Positions 50,873-60,635 of a DNA stretch of 64,000 nucleotides are shown piece by piece. The DNA lies in the NCBI GenBank assembly GCA_047974415.1, contig JBKECH010000011.1, positions 22,666 through 86,665 on the forward strand. The letters are read 5' to 3'. Made by a program: the position numbers and the translations under genes. This DNA comes from JBKEAJ01 sp047974415. Its GTDB lineage: Bacteria > Bacteroidota > Bacteroidia > Bacteroidales > Prolixibacteraceae. How positions within the stretch are numbered: position 1 is the stretch's first letter; each line of letters opens with the position of its first letter. The notes below the pieces were generated by a model, which saw only the letters and a list, made by a program, of their open reading frames with translations, was not told the DNA's origin and made no database searches.

Positions 50873-52399
50873 TTATTTCAGCAACCACATTACATCATTA
50901 GGAGTATCGCTACCTCCAAACTGACGCTGTATGGCAGCTTCTATATTTTCTTTATTTCTTGAGTATTCCGACATTGGATACATCCAACGTTTTGGGAGTT
51001 GCGTTTTCACTTCGTTCATGTTTGTTTCTGGGTCGATGGGAAGCACAGGAAAACCAGTACGACGATAATCATAAAAAGAATTGAATGGCAACTGAACAAA
51101 GGAAGCAATATATTTCTGTTCCATAATTTGTTGTAGCCCTTTTGCATTGTTAAATGCAGCAGAGCCTGCAAGATATTCATCTATGTACGCTTCGTCTATT
51201 ACTCTGCCATGTGTATAGTCGCTGGGGGTATGTTCAGCAGTAAACATCATTGCAGAACGCACCGCATTGTTGTAATGTTCTTTGGCAGTAGCTGGTGTTT
51301 GCCATCCTCGCAAGGCCGCTTCTGCCAATATAAACTGGACTTCCGAATAAGCAACAAACTTTATCGGCTCACCCTGTGGCAGACGGTAATAACGCTTGTT
51401 TATTGAAGAATGGTCGCCATTGTTGTACTCTGCCACAACATTCCCAAAAGGCAAAGTAGGATCTACTCCGCTATATGCCGAGTATTCGCCTACACCATTA
51501 AGCTCTAAGTTGCTGGCAGGTTCTGCATAATAAAACAAACGGTAGTCGTTCAGGTTTTTAAGCATGTCAACAAAAAGAGAAGTCATCACTGGGTATGACC
51601 AAAAATTTTGGTTTTCAAAATAGAATGGATACCACTGTTTCGATTTTTCTGCCGAATACACTCTTTGGAAACTCTGCGCCTCGTTTTCCAACAGCGGCAT
51701 ATTAGCCGTCTGCTCAAAGGTTGATTTTACATTAATATCACCAATGTTCGTTTTGGCACTTGCCATGTTTAATATCCTAAGTAGCATGCTATTGCTTAGT
51801 TTTTGCCACAGAGAAGGGTCGCCTCCGTAAACAAAATCACCATCAAAGTACTCTGCCTTCTCAAACAAGCTTGCTGCCACTTGTAGTTCTGTAATTATAG
51901 TATGGAATACCTCCTCCTGAGTGTCGTATTTTGGTGTAATGTTCCCTCCTTCGCTTCCCAAGGACTCGGAGCAAGGAACATCGCCCATAGCCATTGTCGT
52001 TTTATAGAAATAGCAGGCACGCATAAAATGATTGAAACCTGCATAAGCATTCTTTGTCTCTTCGCTCGACAACTTATCTGCTTCTGATAGTTCCTTAGCT
52101 TTCAAAGCGTTTGTCAGCACCTCGTAGTTGCTAAAATTCTCGCTATTGATGTGATCGCGCTCAATCCTATTATACAGATACCATTCCATACCTTCAGTAT
52201 AAGACGTGGATTTCATCAACCACGAATCACTCAACAGCCATTTATTTTTATTGCTATAGGTAGCCTGATTTAGAACATAAGTTACCAAAAAGCCAGGAGT
52301 AACCGTAGTTGGCTTGTCTGGATTATTGTTTATGTCGTCCATGCTGCCGCATGAGGCTGACAATAAAGCTATTATTAGTGTGTAAATTATTCTTTTCAT
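50873..52399 (-). CDS. SusD/RagB-like lipoprotein (SusD-like_2 type)
   Basis: A ~508-residue lipoprotein (MKRIIYTLIIALLSASC; an earlier Met 11 codons upstream lacks a signal). It follows the SusD-like_2 layout: NNNPDKPTTVTPGFLVTYVL, YAGFNHFMRACYFYKTTMAM, WQKLSNSMLLRILNMASA, YSEVQFILAEAALRGW and the C-terminal FNSFYDYRRTGFPVLP and PKRWMYP. This group is typical of PULs or uptake loci for non-glycan or mixed nutrients as well as glycans. It is downstream of a susC with a 123-base gap. Confidence 0.88.
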   Translation of the reverse strand: MKRIIYTLIIALLSASCGSMDDINNNPDKPTTVTPGFLVTYVLNQATYSNKNKWLLSDSWLMKSTSYTEGMEWYLYNRIERDHINSENFSNYEVLTNALKAKELSEADKLSSEETKNAYAGFNHFMRACYFYKTTMAMGDVPCSESLGSEGGNITPKYDTQEEVFHTIITELQVAASLFEKAEYFDGDFVYGGDPSLWQKLSNSMLLRILNMASAKTNIGDINVKSTFEQTANMPLLENEAQSFQRVYSAEKSKQWYPFYFENQNFWSYPVMTSLFVDMLKNLNDYRLFYYAEPASNLELNGVGEYSAYSGVDPTLPFGNVVAEYNNGDHSSINKRYYRLPQGEPIKFVAYSEVQFILAEAALRGWQTPATAKEHYNNAVRSAMMFTAEHTPSDYTHGRVIDEAYIDEYLAGSAAFNNAKGLQQIMEQKYIASFVQLPFNSFYDYRRTGFPVLPIDPETNMNEVKTQLPKRWMYPMSEYSRNKENIEAAIQRQFGGSDTPNDVMWLLK

Positions 52400-52522
52400 G
52401 TGTTTGAAATTTTGCAATAAGCTGTAAGCCATAGGCTTTATGCTTTTGCTGGTTTATTAATCATCCTCCTGCGCGTAGTTAGGCTTATAGTCTACTGCAT
52501 GAAGGTTTCATATGTTTTTATT

Positions 52523-55500
52523 TTATAGAGTTATGTCAATGTTAAACCCCAGATATCTTGAAGTCGGAGAGTTCAGGTTTTCTTTGCCTCTGTCGGGGTC
52601 TGAATATTTAAACTCTTTTGTCCACATTAACAGATTCTGCCCAACAACACCAACAACAACATTCTTAAGTCCGATTTTGCCCACCAAGGCTTTGGGCAAG
52701 TTGTAGTTCAGACCCACTTCGCGGAGTTTAATGAACGAGGCGTCTTTAATATTCTGACGAGCACCATGATCCCAAGGATTTTTGTTGTAGCTTTGAATAA
52801 AACTCTGATAGGAGACTGGCACATCGTTGACAGCATATTCGCGTGTGTCGCTAAGCAAGTTGCCATAGGGGTCGTAAGTAGCTTCACCACTAATCACTTT
52901 AACACCATCTGCGATATAATTCTTCTTTCCATCGACAACTTCGTCGTAGCGCCATTGGTTGTCGCTATCGGGATGCGCTCCAGAGTTCCACATTGCCTGC
53001 TCCGTCCAAGAGAACATCATCCCACCTATACGTCCATCCAAACCTACTCGCATGGTAAAATTCTTATACCTAAAGTCATTGGTAAAACCCACTATGTATT
53101 TGGGGTCAGTGTAACCTATAATTGAACGGTATTTATTCTTCACTGGCATTCCAGCATTGAGAATAATCTGACCATCGGCAGAGGTTTCCCAATCCGTCAT
53201 ATAATACTGATCATACCGAGCACCTACTTTCACTCTGGGGTCTTTCGAGCTGTATTTCTCATCTAGTTGAGCATAATACCAGTGCCAAAACGAGACATTT
53301 ACAGCAGCGTCCCAGCTAAAGTCTGTCTTCTTTACAGGTGTACCCCTAAGCGTAAATTCCATTCCTTTTTGTTGCCAGTCTTCGTCGCTATTGGTAATTA
53401 TGCTACTTGAACCCGACGACGACGAGATGGGCGCCGTGAGCAACAGGTTGTAGCGCAGGCGTGTGAAATAGGTATAATCGAAGCCTAAGCGAGCATCAAA
53501 GAAACGGAAATCTGTTCCTATCTCGAACGACGATTCTACTTCTGGTTTCACATTCAGGTCTCGTAAGGTACTGGGGTAGTAGGCCTCAGTAAGACCGTTC
53601 CAAACATCTGTCGTAACCGAATATGCCTGATTTATTTCATACACTCCCAAATCTTTCTTTGCCACTGTCCATGAGCTCCTAATCTTCCAAAAATCAAGAA
53701 CATCTTCAATGGGGTTATAGAATGATGTCGGGATAAAACTCACAGAAACAGATGGATAAAAATACGAACGAGAGTTGGACGGCAAAGTGGAGGACCAATC
53801 ATTACGCCCTGTAAAATCCAAATAAATGCCACTTCTCCAAGAAATACCAAGCTTCCCATACATACTGTATAATGCTTTCTGGCTAATAGTCTTGCTGACT
53901 TTTGCAGGCTCTACCGAGGCATTCAAAGAATAAAAACCTGGCACAGAAATTCCTCCCTGCGTATTAGCCCAAAAAGACATGCTCTTATACCAATAGGATG
54001 ATAAACCAGCAATAGCGTCTATCTGAAAATCTTTAAACTTGAAGTCGCCTTTCAAGATAAAATCGTTGTTGAAACTACTTCCCGAATATTCCGTGATACT
54101 GTAATATCCTCGCAATGCTCCACTATCGCCTATAGACTGGCGGTAATCAGAAACTGTGTTGTAATTATCGTAACCCGAACGCAACATCACGGATATATTT
54201 TTTCTTATGTCATAACTCAGCGTTATATTGGTATTGAACAGGTCTTTATTCTGCTTATTCAGTCGTTCGTACATAAGGAAATATGGATTATCATACCATG
54301 CGTCGTACCCCCAGTTTTGCTTTTGGTCTTCCACTTTCCAGTAGTCCTGACACTCTCTGATGTCTATTTCCGTTCCTCCCCAAATTAACAGGTTGTATAA
54401 GATATTACCTCCTCCGTAGTCAACCCTTGGCATATTGGGCGATTGCTCATTTTTATACGACATGCTGGCATTCAAATGAAACTTGCCGTAATCGATATAT
54501 CCATTACTTGTAAGAAAATATTTGTTTTGATTGGAGTTAGGATATTGACCTTTTTGATATATATGTGTCCCTGAGATACGATATCCTCCGAGCTTACCCG
54601 ATTGAGCAACGCTAATATTGGAGTTTGTAATCATTCCCGAGCGAAAGAAATTTTTAATATTATCTTTACCCCTGGGCAATAGCTCCATTTTTTTCATCTC
54701 CTTTGATATGGGGTCGTATTGCGTCACCATATGTCCATCCATGTAGTCGCCCCACACATAGCCACTATTATACTCCAATACCCCACCACTCCCAGCACTG
54801 TAACTGTGTTGTGCCTCGGGCAATGAGAGGTAGCCAGCCGTGAACATTGTATTGTTCGACATGTTAACAGTCAGCTTTCCGTCTTCTCCTTTTTTTGTTG
54901 TTATCATTATTGCTCCTGCTCTACCACGTACTCCATAAAGAGCTGATGCTGTAGCTCCTTTCAAAACATCGATGCTCTCGATGTCCTCTGCTGCCACATC
55001 GTGCATTGTTATGTTGCCATATGCCACTCCGTCGATAACAATCAGAGGGTTTTCTCCTCTCAACTTTATGGCTGGACTTTCAGAAATTTCGGAGCTATTG
55101 TTAATGGATAATCCTGCTACCTTACCTGTCAGGCTTGTAGCTACGTCCACTCCTTTAACCGCCGCCAAAGCATCGCCAGACACCTTTTGCACCGAATAAC
55201 CCAAGGCTTTTTCCTCGCGCTTGATTCCCAGGGCAGTAACTATAACTCCATCAAGATCTTGCGATTCTTCCTGTAGCTCTACATTTATTTCATTCTTGTC
55301 GCCCACTAATACTTCCGTTGCCTTCATCCCTACAAACGAAAACACCAAAACCCCATCAGCAGGAACATTGGAAAGCGTGTAAGCTCCGTCAACATCTGTT
55401 ATTGCTCCTTGCGTTGTACCTTTTATAAGCACAGTAACCCCTGGCAATGACTGCCCCGAGTTGTCAACAACCTTACCACTAATATCAATAAGTTTGTCTT

Positions 55501-55870
55501 GTTTGCTCGTCTTCGATGAAGACAAAATAATTTGATCTCCATTTATCTCATAGCTGATGCCAGCATTGGGCAGAACTTGTTGCAACACTTCGACAATGGG
55601 AGTATTCTCAAAATCTGCCGACACTCTCTGGTCTACGTTTATTTCGCCACTATAAAAAAAATGGTAGGACGACTGGGTCTCAATGCGTTTCAAGAATTCC
55701 TCCATTCGTAGGTTTTTGACATTCAAAGTCAACTTGCTACTTTGTGAAAAACCTTCCGATGCAAAAATTGCATTGACCGAAAATAACAAGATGAAACAGA
55801 CGAGTTTCATCTTCAACAAAACTCTTTGACAAGATGACCATGAGCCATCATAAAATAGATTTTTTCTCAT
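52523..55870 (-). CDS. SusC/RagA TonB-linked transporter with STN domain (PUL 2)
   Basis: An ~1115-residue transporter. It has an STN domain (LTLNVKNLRMEEFLKRIETQ, ISYEINGDQIILSS), a regulatory domain (VVDNSGQSLPGVTVLIKGTT), the plug with VDVATSLTGKVAGLSI and LRGENPLIVIDGV, and a long barrel domain ending TSRYLGFNIDITL. STN implies coupling to the adjacent FecR. The Met at 55870 precedes a long hydrophilic lead before the hydrophobic signal (MKLVCFILLFSVNAIFA), as is common in STN-type SusC proteins; a start at that inner Met is possible. Confidence 0.92.
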   Translation of the reverse strand: MRKNLFYDGSWSSCQRVLLKMKLVCFILLFSVNAIFASEGFSQSSKLTLNVKNLRMEEFLKRIETQSSYHFFYSGEINVDQRVSADFENTPIVEVLQQVLPNAGISYEINGDQIILSSSKTSKQDKLIDISGKVVDNSGQSLPGVTVLIKGTTQGAITDVDGAYTLSNVPADGVLVFSFVGMKATEVLVGDKNEINVELQEESQDLDGVIVTALGIKREEKALGYSVQKVSGDALAAVKGVDVATSLTGKVAGLSINNSSEISESPAIKLRGENPLIVIDGVAYGNITMHDVAAEDIESIDVLKGATASALYGVRGRAGAIMITTKKGEDGKLTVNMSNNTMFTAGYLSLPEAQHSYSAGSGGVLEYNSGYVWGDYMDGHMVTQYDPISKEMKKMELLPRGKDNIKNFFRSGMITNSNISVAQSGKLGGYRISGTHIYQKGQYPNSNQNKYFLTSNGYIDYGKFHLNASMSYKNEQSPNMPRVDYGGGNILYNLLIWGGTEIDIRECQDYWKVEDQKQNWGYDAWYDNPYFLMYERLNKQNKDLFNTNITLSYDIRKNISVMLRSGYDNYNTVSDYRQSIGDSGALRGYYSITEYSGSSFNNDFILKGDFKFKDFQIDAIAGLSSYWYKSMSFWANTQGGISVPGFYSLNASVEPAKVSKTISQKALYSMYGKLGISWRSGIYLDFTGRNDWSSTLPSNSRSYFYPSVSVSFIPTSFYNPIEDVLDFWKIRSSWTVAKKDLGVYEINQAYSVTTDVWNGLTEAYYPSTLRDLNVKPEVESSFEIGTDFRFFDARLGFDYTYFTRLRYNLLLTAPISSSSGSSSIITNSDEDWQQKGMEFTLRGTPVKKTDFSWDAAVNVSFWHWYYAQLDEKYSSKDPRVKVGARYDQYYMTDWETSADGQIILNAGMPVKNKYRSIIGYTDPKYIVGFTNDFRYKNFTMRVGLDGRIGGMMFSWTEQAMWNSGAHPDSDNQWRYDEVVDGKKNYIADGVKVISGEATYDPYGNLLSDTREYAVNDVPVSYQSFIQSYNKNPWDHGARQNIKDASFIKLREVGLNYNLPKALVGKIGLKNVVVGVVGQNLLMWTKEFKYSDPDRGKENLNSPTSRYLGFNIDITL

Positions 55871-55976
55871 AATTCTGTAATTTATACTATATATATTAAT
55901 AATTGATGCTACAACTTGTTTTTAATAGCGTCTCTTTCTATGTGTTATTTGTAAAAACGCATGACTGCTCTCGTCT

Positions 55977-56963
55977 CTACGGTACCTGTCTTATCGCTAC
56001 CATTTCTACTACTCGCGTCTTTGAATTGTATGAATAACTTACTGATGCCACCTTGCAGATTATATCCATCACTTCACTGACCGTTTCATTCTCTACAACA
56101 CCAGAGAACCAAAGATCGTCGAAATCCGAATCAGAATATATTATGTCAATATTAAACCAGCGCTCCAAACGCTTCATCGTGATAGGAAATGGTTCTCTTT
56201 CAAATATTAATTTCCCATCCTTCCACGAAGTAAACACTTGTGTATCCACTTCATTTTTTACAAACCGACCATCAATAAGTTGTGCTTGTTCTCCAGGCTC
56301 TAGATACACACACATCTCTACCTCAGAGCTTATTATCTTGACCTTGCCACGCTCCAATGTCGCAGTAAATTCATCTTTTTTGTACGCTTGCACATTAAAT
56401 GCCGTTCCCAGCACTTCCACTGCGCCCGAGCTGGTTTTTACTCTAAACGGAGTCTTACTCTTTACAACATCGAAAAAGGCCTCGCCTTCAAGCTCGACCT
56501 CACTGTTGCTCAAAAAATTTGATGAATAAGAAAGTGACGAACCTCCATTGAGCCAAACTGATGAACCATCTGGTAATGTCAGTTCAGTTTTTGCTCCGTT
56601 AGGAACATTAATAACTTGCATTGTTTGCCTTTCCTCAGGTGTTTCTGTTCTATAATACATCCAAACTCCCCCGACTATCAGGCCTATGAAAATAGCAGCT
56701 GCAAGTCTTAACCCGATTGAGTATAATTTTACTTTTTTCAAAGAACTATTAAACTTATCGCTCAAAATTGCGTGCTTAATTCTTTGAAGTAATAATGGAT
56801 TTGAATGTTCGACAAGTTCCTCCTGTTCTTGCCTGTGCCACTGCTCGTCCATGAGCTGATAAATCTCATGTTCATTCTTTTTATCATTGATGAAACAAGA
56901 GAAATGCTCGAACTCTTGTGGAGTAATGACCGACTGGAAATATTTTTTAAATAGTTTCTTCAT
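55977..56963 (-). CDS. FecR family anti-sigma factor (PUL 2)
   Basis: A 328-residue protein with an N-terminal cytoplasmic region, one membrane helix (about 85-105, LRLAAAIFIGLIVGGVWMYY), a FecR domain (NVPNGAKTELTLPDGSSVWL, EVELEGEAFFDVV, VEVLGTAFNVQAY) and a C-terminal DUF4974-like domain (FEREPFPITMKRLERWFNID). It is shorter than its PUL 1 counterpart. It lies 54 bases after the sigma gene and 106 before susC. Confidence 0.92.
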   Translation of the reverse strand: MKKLFKKYFQSVITPQEFEHFSCFINDKKNEHEIYQLMDEQWHRQEQEELVEHSNPLLLQRIKHAILSDKFNSSLKKVKLYSIGLRLAAAIFIGLIVGGVWMYYRTETPEERQTMQVINVPNGAKTELTLPDGSSVWLNGGSSLSYSSNFLSNSEVELEGEAFFDVVKSKTPFRVKTSSGAVEVLGTAFNVQAYKKDEFTATLERGKVKIISSEVEMCVYLEPGEQAQLIDGRFVKNEVDTQVFTSWKDGKLIFEREPFPITMKRLERWFNIDIIYSDSDFDDLWFSGVVENETVSEVMDIICKVASVSYSYNSKTRVVEMVAIRQVP

Positions 56964-57017
56964 GCTGTGCTTTCTATATAGTAATACACAGCAAAATGAA
57001 GCATCCCTAAAAAAGAA

Positions 57018-57608
57018 TCAGAAAAAATGTAGAAATAAATAAGTATATAGTGCAGATAAGAAGCCGTGTTTACCCAATCTCGCTTTTATAAAGTTGATAG
57101 ACTGACTAATATGATACTCAACCGTTTTTGTAGAAATATTTTTCTTTGTCGCGATTTCTTTATGAGAGAGTCCTTCTATACGGCTCATCCTAAAGATTTC
57201 TTTTTGTTTTGCTGGGAGCTTCTCAATCAGCTGGTCTACCTTGTCTTTCAGTTCCTTATACTCCACTGTTCCTGCCGATATGTACTCTTCTGCAAGCGAA
57301 GTCTCTAATATTTGCTTATGAACTTTTTGTTTGTTCAAGCAAAACCGAAGTTCGTTCAGAAGAAGGTTTCTTGTTATTGTGAAGATATACGAATTAAACG
57401 ATTCGGAATTTCTAATACTAGTCCGCTTATTCCAAATTTTTAAAAATACTTCTTGCAGAATGTCATCAATCCCGTCCTCCATTTTCAAAAACGACTTGGA
57501 GAACTTGTAAAGACGTGGATAATAGTGATTAAACAAGTCGTCCAGAGCCTGCTCGCTGCCTTGTGACAAGTCCTTCAATACCTTATCTTGGTTAAACCTA
57601 TTATTCAT
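57018..57608 (-). CDS. ECF-type RNA polymerase sigma factor (PUL 2)
   Basis: A ~196-residue sigma factor: region 2 (YPRLYKFSKSFLKMEDGIDD, ILQEVFLKIWNKR) and region 4 (KLPAKQKEIFRMSRIEGLSH, KEIATKKNISTKTVEYHISQ), with a hydrophobic C-terminal tail (LSALYTYLFLHFF). The start MNNRFNQDK is chosen because an upstream in-frame Met (57629) would overlap a well-formed promoter. It heads the minus-strand PUL 2 cassette. Confidence 0.93.
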   Translation of the reverse strand: MNNRFNQDKVLKDLSQGSEQALDDLFNHYYPRLYKFSKSFLKMEDGIDDILQEVFLKIWNKRTSIRNSESFNSYIFTITRNLLLNELRFCLNKQKVHKQILETSLAEEYISAGTVEYKELKDKVDQLIEKLPAKQKEIFRMSRIEGLSHKEIATKKNISTKTVEYHISQSINFIKARLGKHGFLSALYTYLFLHFF

Positions 57609-57626
57609 CTGGAAAATTTGTTCTCG

Positions 57627-57657
57627 CAAACTTAGAAAAAAAACTGAACAATATCAA
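57627..57657 (-). promoter_or_regulatory. Promoter of the PUL 2 sigma gene (TTG-N20-TAAGTTTG)
   Basis: On the minus strand TTG (57657-57655) and TAAGTTTG (57634-57627) are separated by exactly 20 bases, matching the Bacteroidota vegetative promoter (TTG-N19/20-TAnnTTTG). The start codon at 57608 lies 18 bases downstream of the box. This suggests the sigma gene is transcribed by the housekeeping sigma rather than by itself. Confidence 0.75.
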
Positions 57658-57833
57658 CAAAACGTTTTTTTTACAAAGGATAAACTATCTCGTAAAGATT
57701 TTAGAAAAAATGGGAAAACTCTCCTCCCCCTTACTCGATACTCAAAAACTTGAGTGTATTTGACATATATTGGCAAGTATATAAAATGGTAACTTTTAGA
57801 GAATTCTTAAGAGCAGAGAGAACTGGCAAATTG

Positions 57834-59141
57834 TTACTTCTTTCGCATGAATATGTTTATTGGGACTCCCGAGAAGTCAAAGTGTTCTCGCATCTTATTC
57901 TCCAGATAACGTTTGTAAGGCTCTTTCACATACTGTGGTAGGTTACAATAAAAGGCAAAGCTAGGGGTGTAGGTTGGCAATTGTGTTACATACTTGATTT
58001 TTATGTGTTTGCCTTTCAGAGATGGTGGTGGATTTTGGTTTATCACTTCAAGCATCACGTCATTAAGTTCCGAAGTCTTGATTTTTTTAGTCCTATTCTT
58101 AAAAACGTCCATAGCCACCTCCAAAGACTTGTGTATTCTTTGCTTTGTCAATGCTGATATGAATACGATTGGGATATCAGTAAATGGGGCAGTTCGTTCT
58201 AATACAGCTTTAGTGAATGCATTTGTAGAGTGATTGTCTTTTTCTATCAAGTCCCATTTATTTACAAGAATAACGACACCCTTGCTATTTTTCTTTATTA
58301 GGTGAAAAATACTTAAATCTTGTGCTTCTACACCTCTCTCAGCATCAATCATCAGCATGCATACGTCAGAGTGTTCTATAGCTCTAACAGATCTGAGTAC
58401 TGAATAATACTCTAAATCCTCGTGGACTTTGTTTTTTTTTCTCAAGCCAGCTGTGTCGGTAATATAAAATTCGTAGTTAAACTTATTGTACTTAGTCTCT
58501 ATGGAGTCGCGAGTTGTTCCAGCAACATCGGTAACAATATGTCTATCCTCGCCTATTAAAGCATTGATGAAGGATGATTTGCCAGCGTTGGGACGTCCTA
58601 CTACGCAAATCCGTGGCACAGTGTCATCTACAGTCTCCTTTGCCTCTTTGGGAAACAGCTTCAGGGCAGCGTCTAGCATGTCGCCTGTGCCACTACCATT
58701 CATGGCTGAAATGGCATGTAGCTCGCCAAAGCCGAGCCCATAAAACTCCATTGCTTCATTGGAGTGTATCGGTGTGTCTACTTTGTTTGCAATCAAGAGT
58801 ACCGGCTTTGTTTGTCTACGTAATATGTTTGCAATTGCATCGTCGAGGTCTGTAATGCCGTTTTGAACATCTACCATAAACATAATAACGTCAGCCTCCT
58901 CAATGGCCAGAGCAACTTGTTTTCTTATTTCTCCTTCGAATACATCATCGGAATTGGTAACATATCCGCCTGTGTCTATCACGGAAAATGGTATTCCTGT
59001 CCACTCGGACTTGCCGTATTGCCTGTCGCGAGTAACTCCTGCTACCTCGTCGACAATGGCATGTCGCATACCTGTTAATCTATTAAAAAGTGTTGATTTG
59101 CCTACGTTTGGCCTTCCTACTATGGCGATTATATTGCTCAT
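57834..59141 (-). CDS. der: Ribosome-assembly GTPase Der
   Basis: A ~435-residue protein with two tandem Era-like GTPase domains and a KH-like C-terminus. The first begins MSNIIAIVGRPNVGKSTLFN with DTGG and NKVD motifs; the second has CVVGRPNAGKSSFINALIG, DTAGLRKK and NKWDLIEK. The C-terminal part (LKGKHIKIKYVTQLPTYTPS, then FSGVPINIFMRKK) is the KH-like domain that binds 50S intermediates. An upstream in-frame Met (59255) lies within the era coding end, so the start at 59141 is chosen; it is four bases after era. Confidence 0.96.
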   Translation of the reverse strand: MSNIIAIVGRPNVGKSTLFNRLTGMRHAIVDEVAGVTRDRQYGKSEWTGIPFSVIDTGGYVTNSDDVFEGEIRKQVALAIEEADVIMFMVDVQNGITDLDDAIANILRRQTKPVLLIANKVDTPIHSNEAMEFYGLGFGELHAISAMNGSGTGDMLDAALKLFPKEAKETVDDTVPRICVVGRPNAGKSSFINALIGEDRHIVTDVAGTTRDSIETKYNKFNYEFYITDTAGLRKKNKVHEDLEYYSVLRSVRAIEHSDVCMLMIDAERGVEAQDLSIFHLIKKNSKGVVILVNKWDLIEKDNHSTNAFTKAVLERTAPFTDIPIVFISALTKQRIHKSLEVAMDVFKNRTKKIKTSELNDVMLEVINQNPPPSLKGKHIKIKYVTQLPTYTPSFAFYCNLPQYVKEPYKRYLENKMREHFDFSGVPINIFMRKK

Positions 59142-59145
59142 CGTT

Positions 59146-60030
59146 TTAATTAAAATCGTATCCGAAATCACGGAGTGACTGCTCGTTTTTGCGCCAGTCT
59201 TCCTTGATTTTGACGTACAGTTGTAAATATATTTTTTTTGAGAAGAATTCTTCAAGATCTGCTCTTGCTTCTGTGCCTATTCTTTTGAGCTTTAGTCCTT
59301 TGTGTCCGATGATTATGCCTTTTTGTGTTTTCCGTTCTACGTAAATTATTGCTCTGAGATGAATTATATCAGCGAGTTCTTTAAATTCCTCTACTTTTAT
59401 TTCTGCCGAATATGGTATCTCCTTTTGGTAGTGTAGTAGTATTTTTTCTCTGATTATTTCCTCTACAAAGAAACGCTCGTTCCTGTCGGTCAGCGCGTTC
59501 TTTTCGAAGAAAGGAGGAGACTCGGGAAGTAAATTCAGTATCTTGTCGAAAATAGGATTTATGTTGAACTTGCGAAGGGCTGAGATAGGTACAATATAAG
59601 CTTCAGGGAAGGTTTTTTCCCAAAAAGCAAACTTTTCGTTTATCTCAGTATCGTTTGAATTGTCAATTTTATTGATTACTAGTATTATCGGCACATTAGC
59701 ACCCTTGCATTTTTCTATATAATCGACATTCTTGTCTGGCGTTTCGTAGATGTCTGTCACATACAGAATTACGTCGGCGTCGCCCAAGGCGCTATTCACA
59801 TAGTTCATCATCTGCTCTTGCAGTTTGTATGCGGGTTTGAGTATGCCTGGGGTGTCGGAGTAAATTATCTGAAAGTCATCACCATTAACTATTCCTTTAA
59901 TGCGATGTCGTGTTGTTTGCATTTTTGATGTTATGATAGATAATTTCTCACCCACCAATGCGTTCATTAATGTTGATTTACCAACGTTGGGGTTACCTAC
60001 AATATTTACAAATCCTGCTCTATGTGTCAT
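59146..60030 (-). CDS. era: Ribosome-associated GTPase Era
   Basis: A ~294-residue GTPase: G1 GNPNVGKSTLMN, G3 DTPG, G4 NKID, and a C-terminal KH domain with IIGHKGLKLKRIGTEARADL and LQLYVKIKEDWRKNE, which binds the 3' end of 16S rRNA. The ATG of MTHRAGFV (60030) is preferred to a TTG three codons upstream. It forms a two-gene unit with der. Confidence 0.96.
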   Translation of the reverse strand: MTHRAGFVNIVGNPNVGKSTLMNALVGEKLSIITSKMQTTRHRIKGIVNGDDFQIIYSDTPGILKPAYKLQEQMMNYVNSALGDADVILYVTDIYETPDKNVDYIEKCKGANVPIILVINKIDNSNDTEINEKFAFWEKTFPEAYIVPISALRKFNINPIFDKILNLLPESPPFFEKNALTDRNERFFVEEIIREKILLHYQKEIPYSAEIKVEEFKELADIIHLRAIIYVERKTQKGIIIGHKGLKLKRIGTEARADLEEFFSKKIYLQLYVKIKEDWRKNEQSLRDFGYDFN

Positions 60031-60249
60031 AATTCTCAAAAAGTAATATGCAAATATACAAAGAATAAAATTGAGGAAACTACGGCTAGGTTTATCCCAG
60101 TTTATGCAATTTAACTTTTAGAAGGATTTGTGCTGTGCTACAAGTGGATATCACGTGTGGATGTGATAATTGGTTAAAAAACGACTTGTGTAAGCAACTT
60201 ATTAGTATATTGCGAGCTATTTGCGATTGCATAATATTTTATAAAAGAT

Positions 60250-60597
60250 ATGAGGAAACAGAAAGGCAAAAATAGGGTCGGTGTTGTTTATTCTACTGGC
60301 GAAAATTATGATTATGAATACGAGCAGAATGAAGAAGATGAGACTCTGTCTCCGCCTCAACAGAATCTGAAAGTGTGGATAGACCGAAAGGGCCGAGGTG
60401 GCAAGGAGGTCACTCTGGTAAAGGACTTCGTTGGAACTGAGGAAGACTTGAAAGAGTTGGGGAAGAAATTAAAAACTTCTTGTGGAACAGGAGGAAGTGT
60501 CAAAGATGGAGAGATAATAATACAAGGTAATCAGAGAGATAAAGTAGTGGAGCTTTTGGTGAAGTTTGGGTATAAAGTCAAAAAAGCAGGAGGCTGA
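60250..60597 (+). CDS. SUI1/eIF1-like translation factor (YciH family)
   Basis: A 115-residue protein with a short, acidic, Tyr-rich N-terminal stretch (YDYEYEQNEEDE) and then a SUI1 domain: LKVWIDRKGRGGKEVTLVKD, LGKKLKTSCGTGGSVKDGEI and IIIQGNQRDKVVELLVKFGY. Bacterial YciH proteins bind the 30S subunit and can discriminate against aberrant initiation complexes; the role in this organism is inferred. It is 38 bases ahead of the SNF2 gene and may be co-transcribed with it. Confidence 0.88.
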   Translation: MRKQKGKNRVGVVYSTGENYDYEYEQNEEDETLSPPQQNLKVWIDRKGRGGKEVTLVKDFVGTEEDLKELGKKLKTSCGTGGSVKDGEIIIQGNQRDKVVELLVKFGYKVKKAGG

Positions 60598-60635
60598 AGA
60601 ATTTCTTACTAGAGCAAGAAAAAGATAAACTAAAG

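Noticed and set aside
57742..57757. ACTCAA/TTGAGT hairpin as terminator between der and the sigma gene
   Set aside because: Six-bp stem with a four-base loop, no T run on either strand, and it lies away from the gene ends.
59142..59255. N-terminal extension of Der
   Set aside because: The extra 38 codons overlap the end of era and do not match the family; MSNIIAIVGRP is the usual start.
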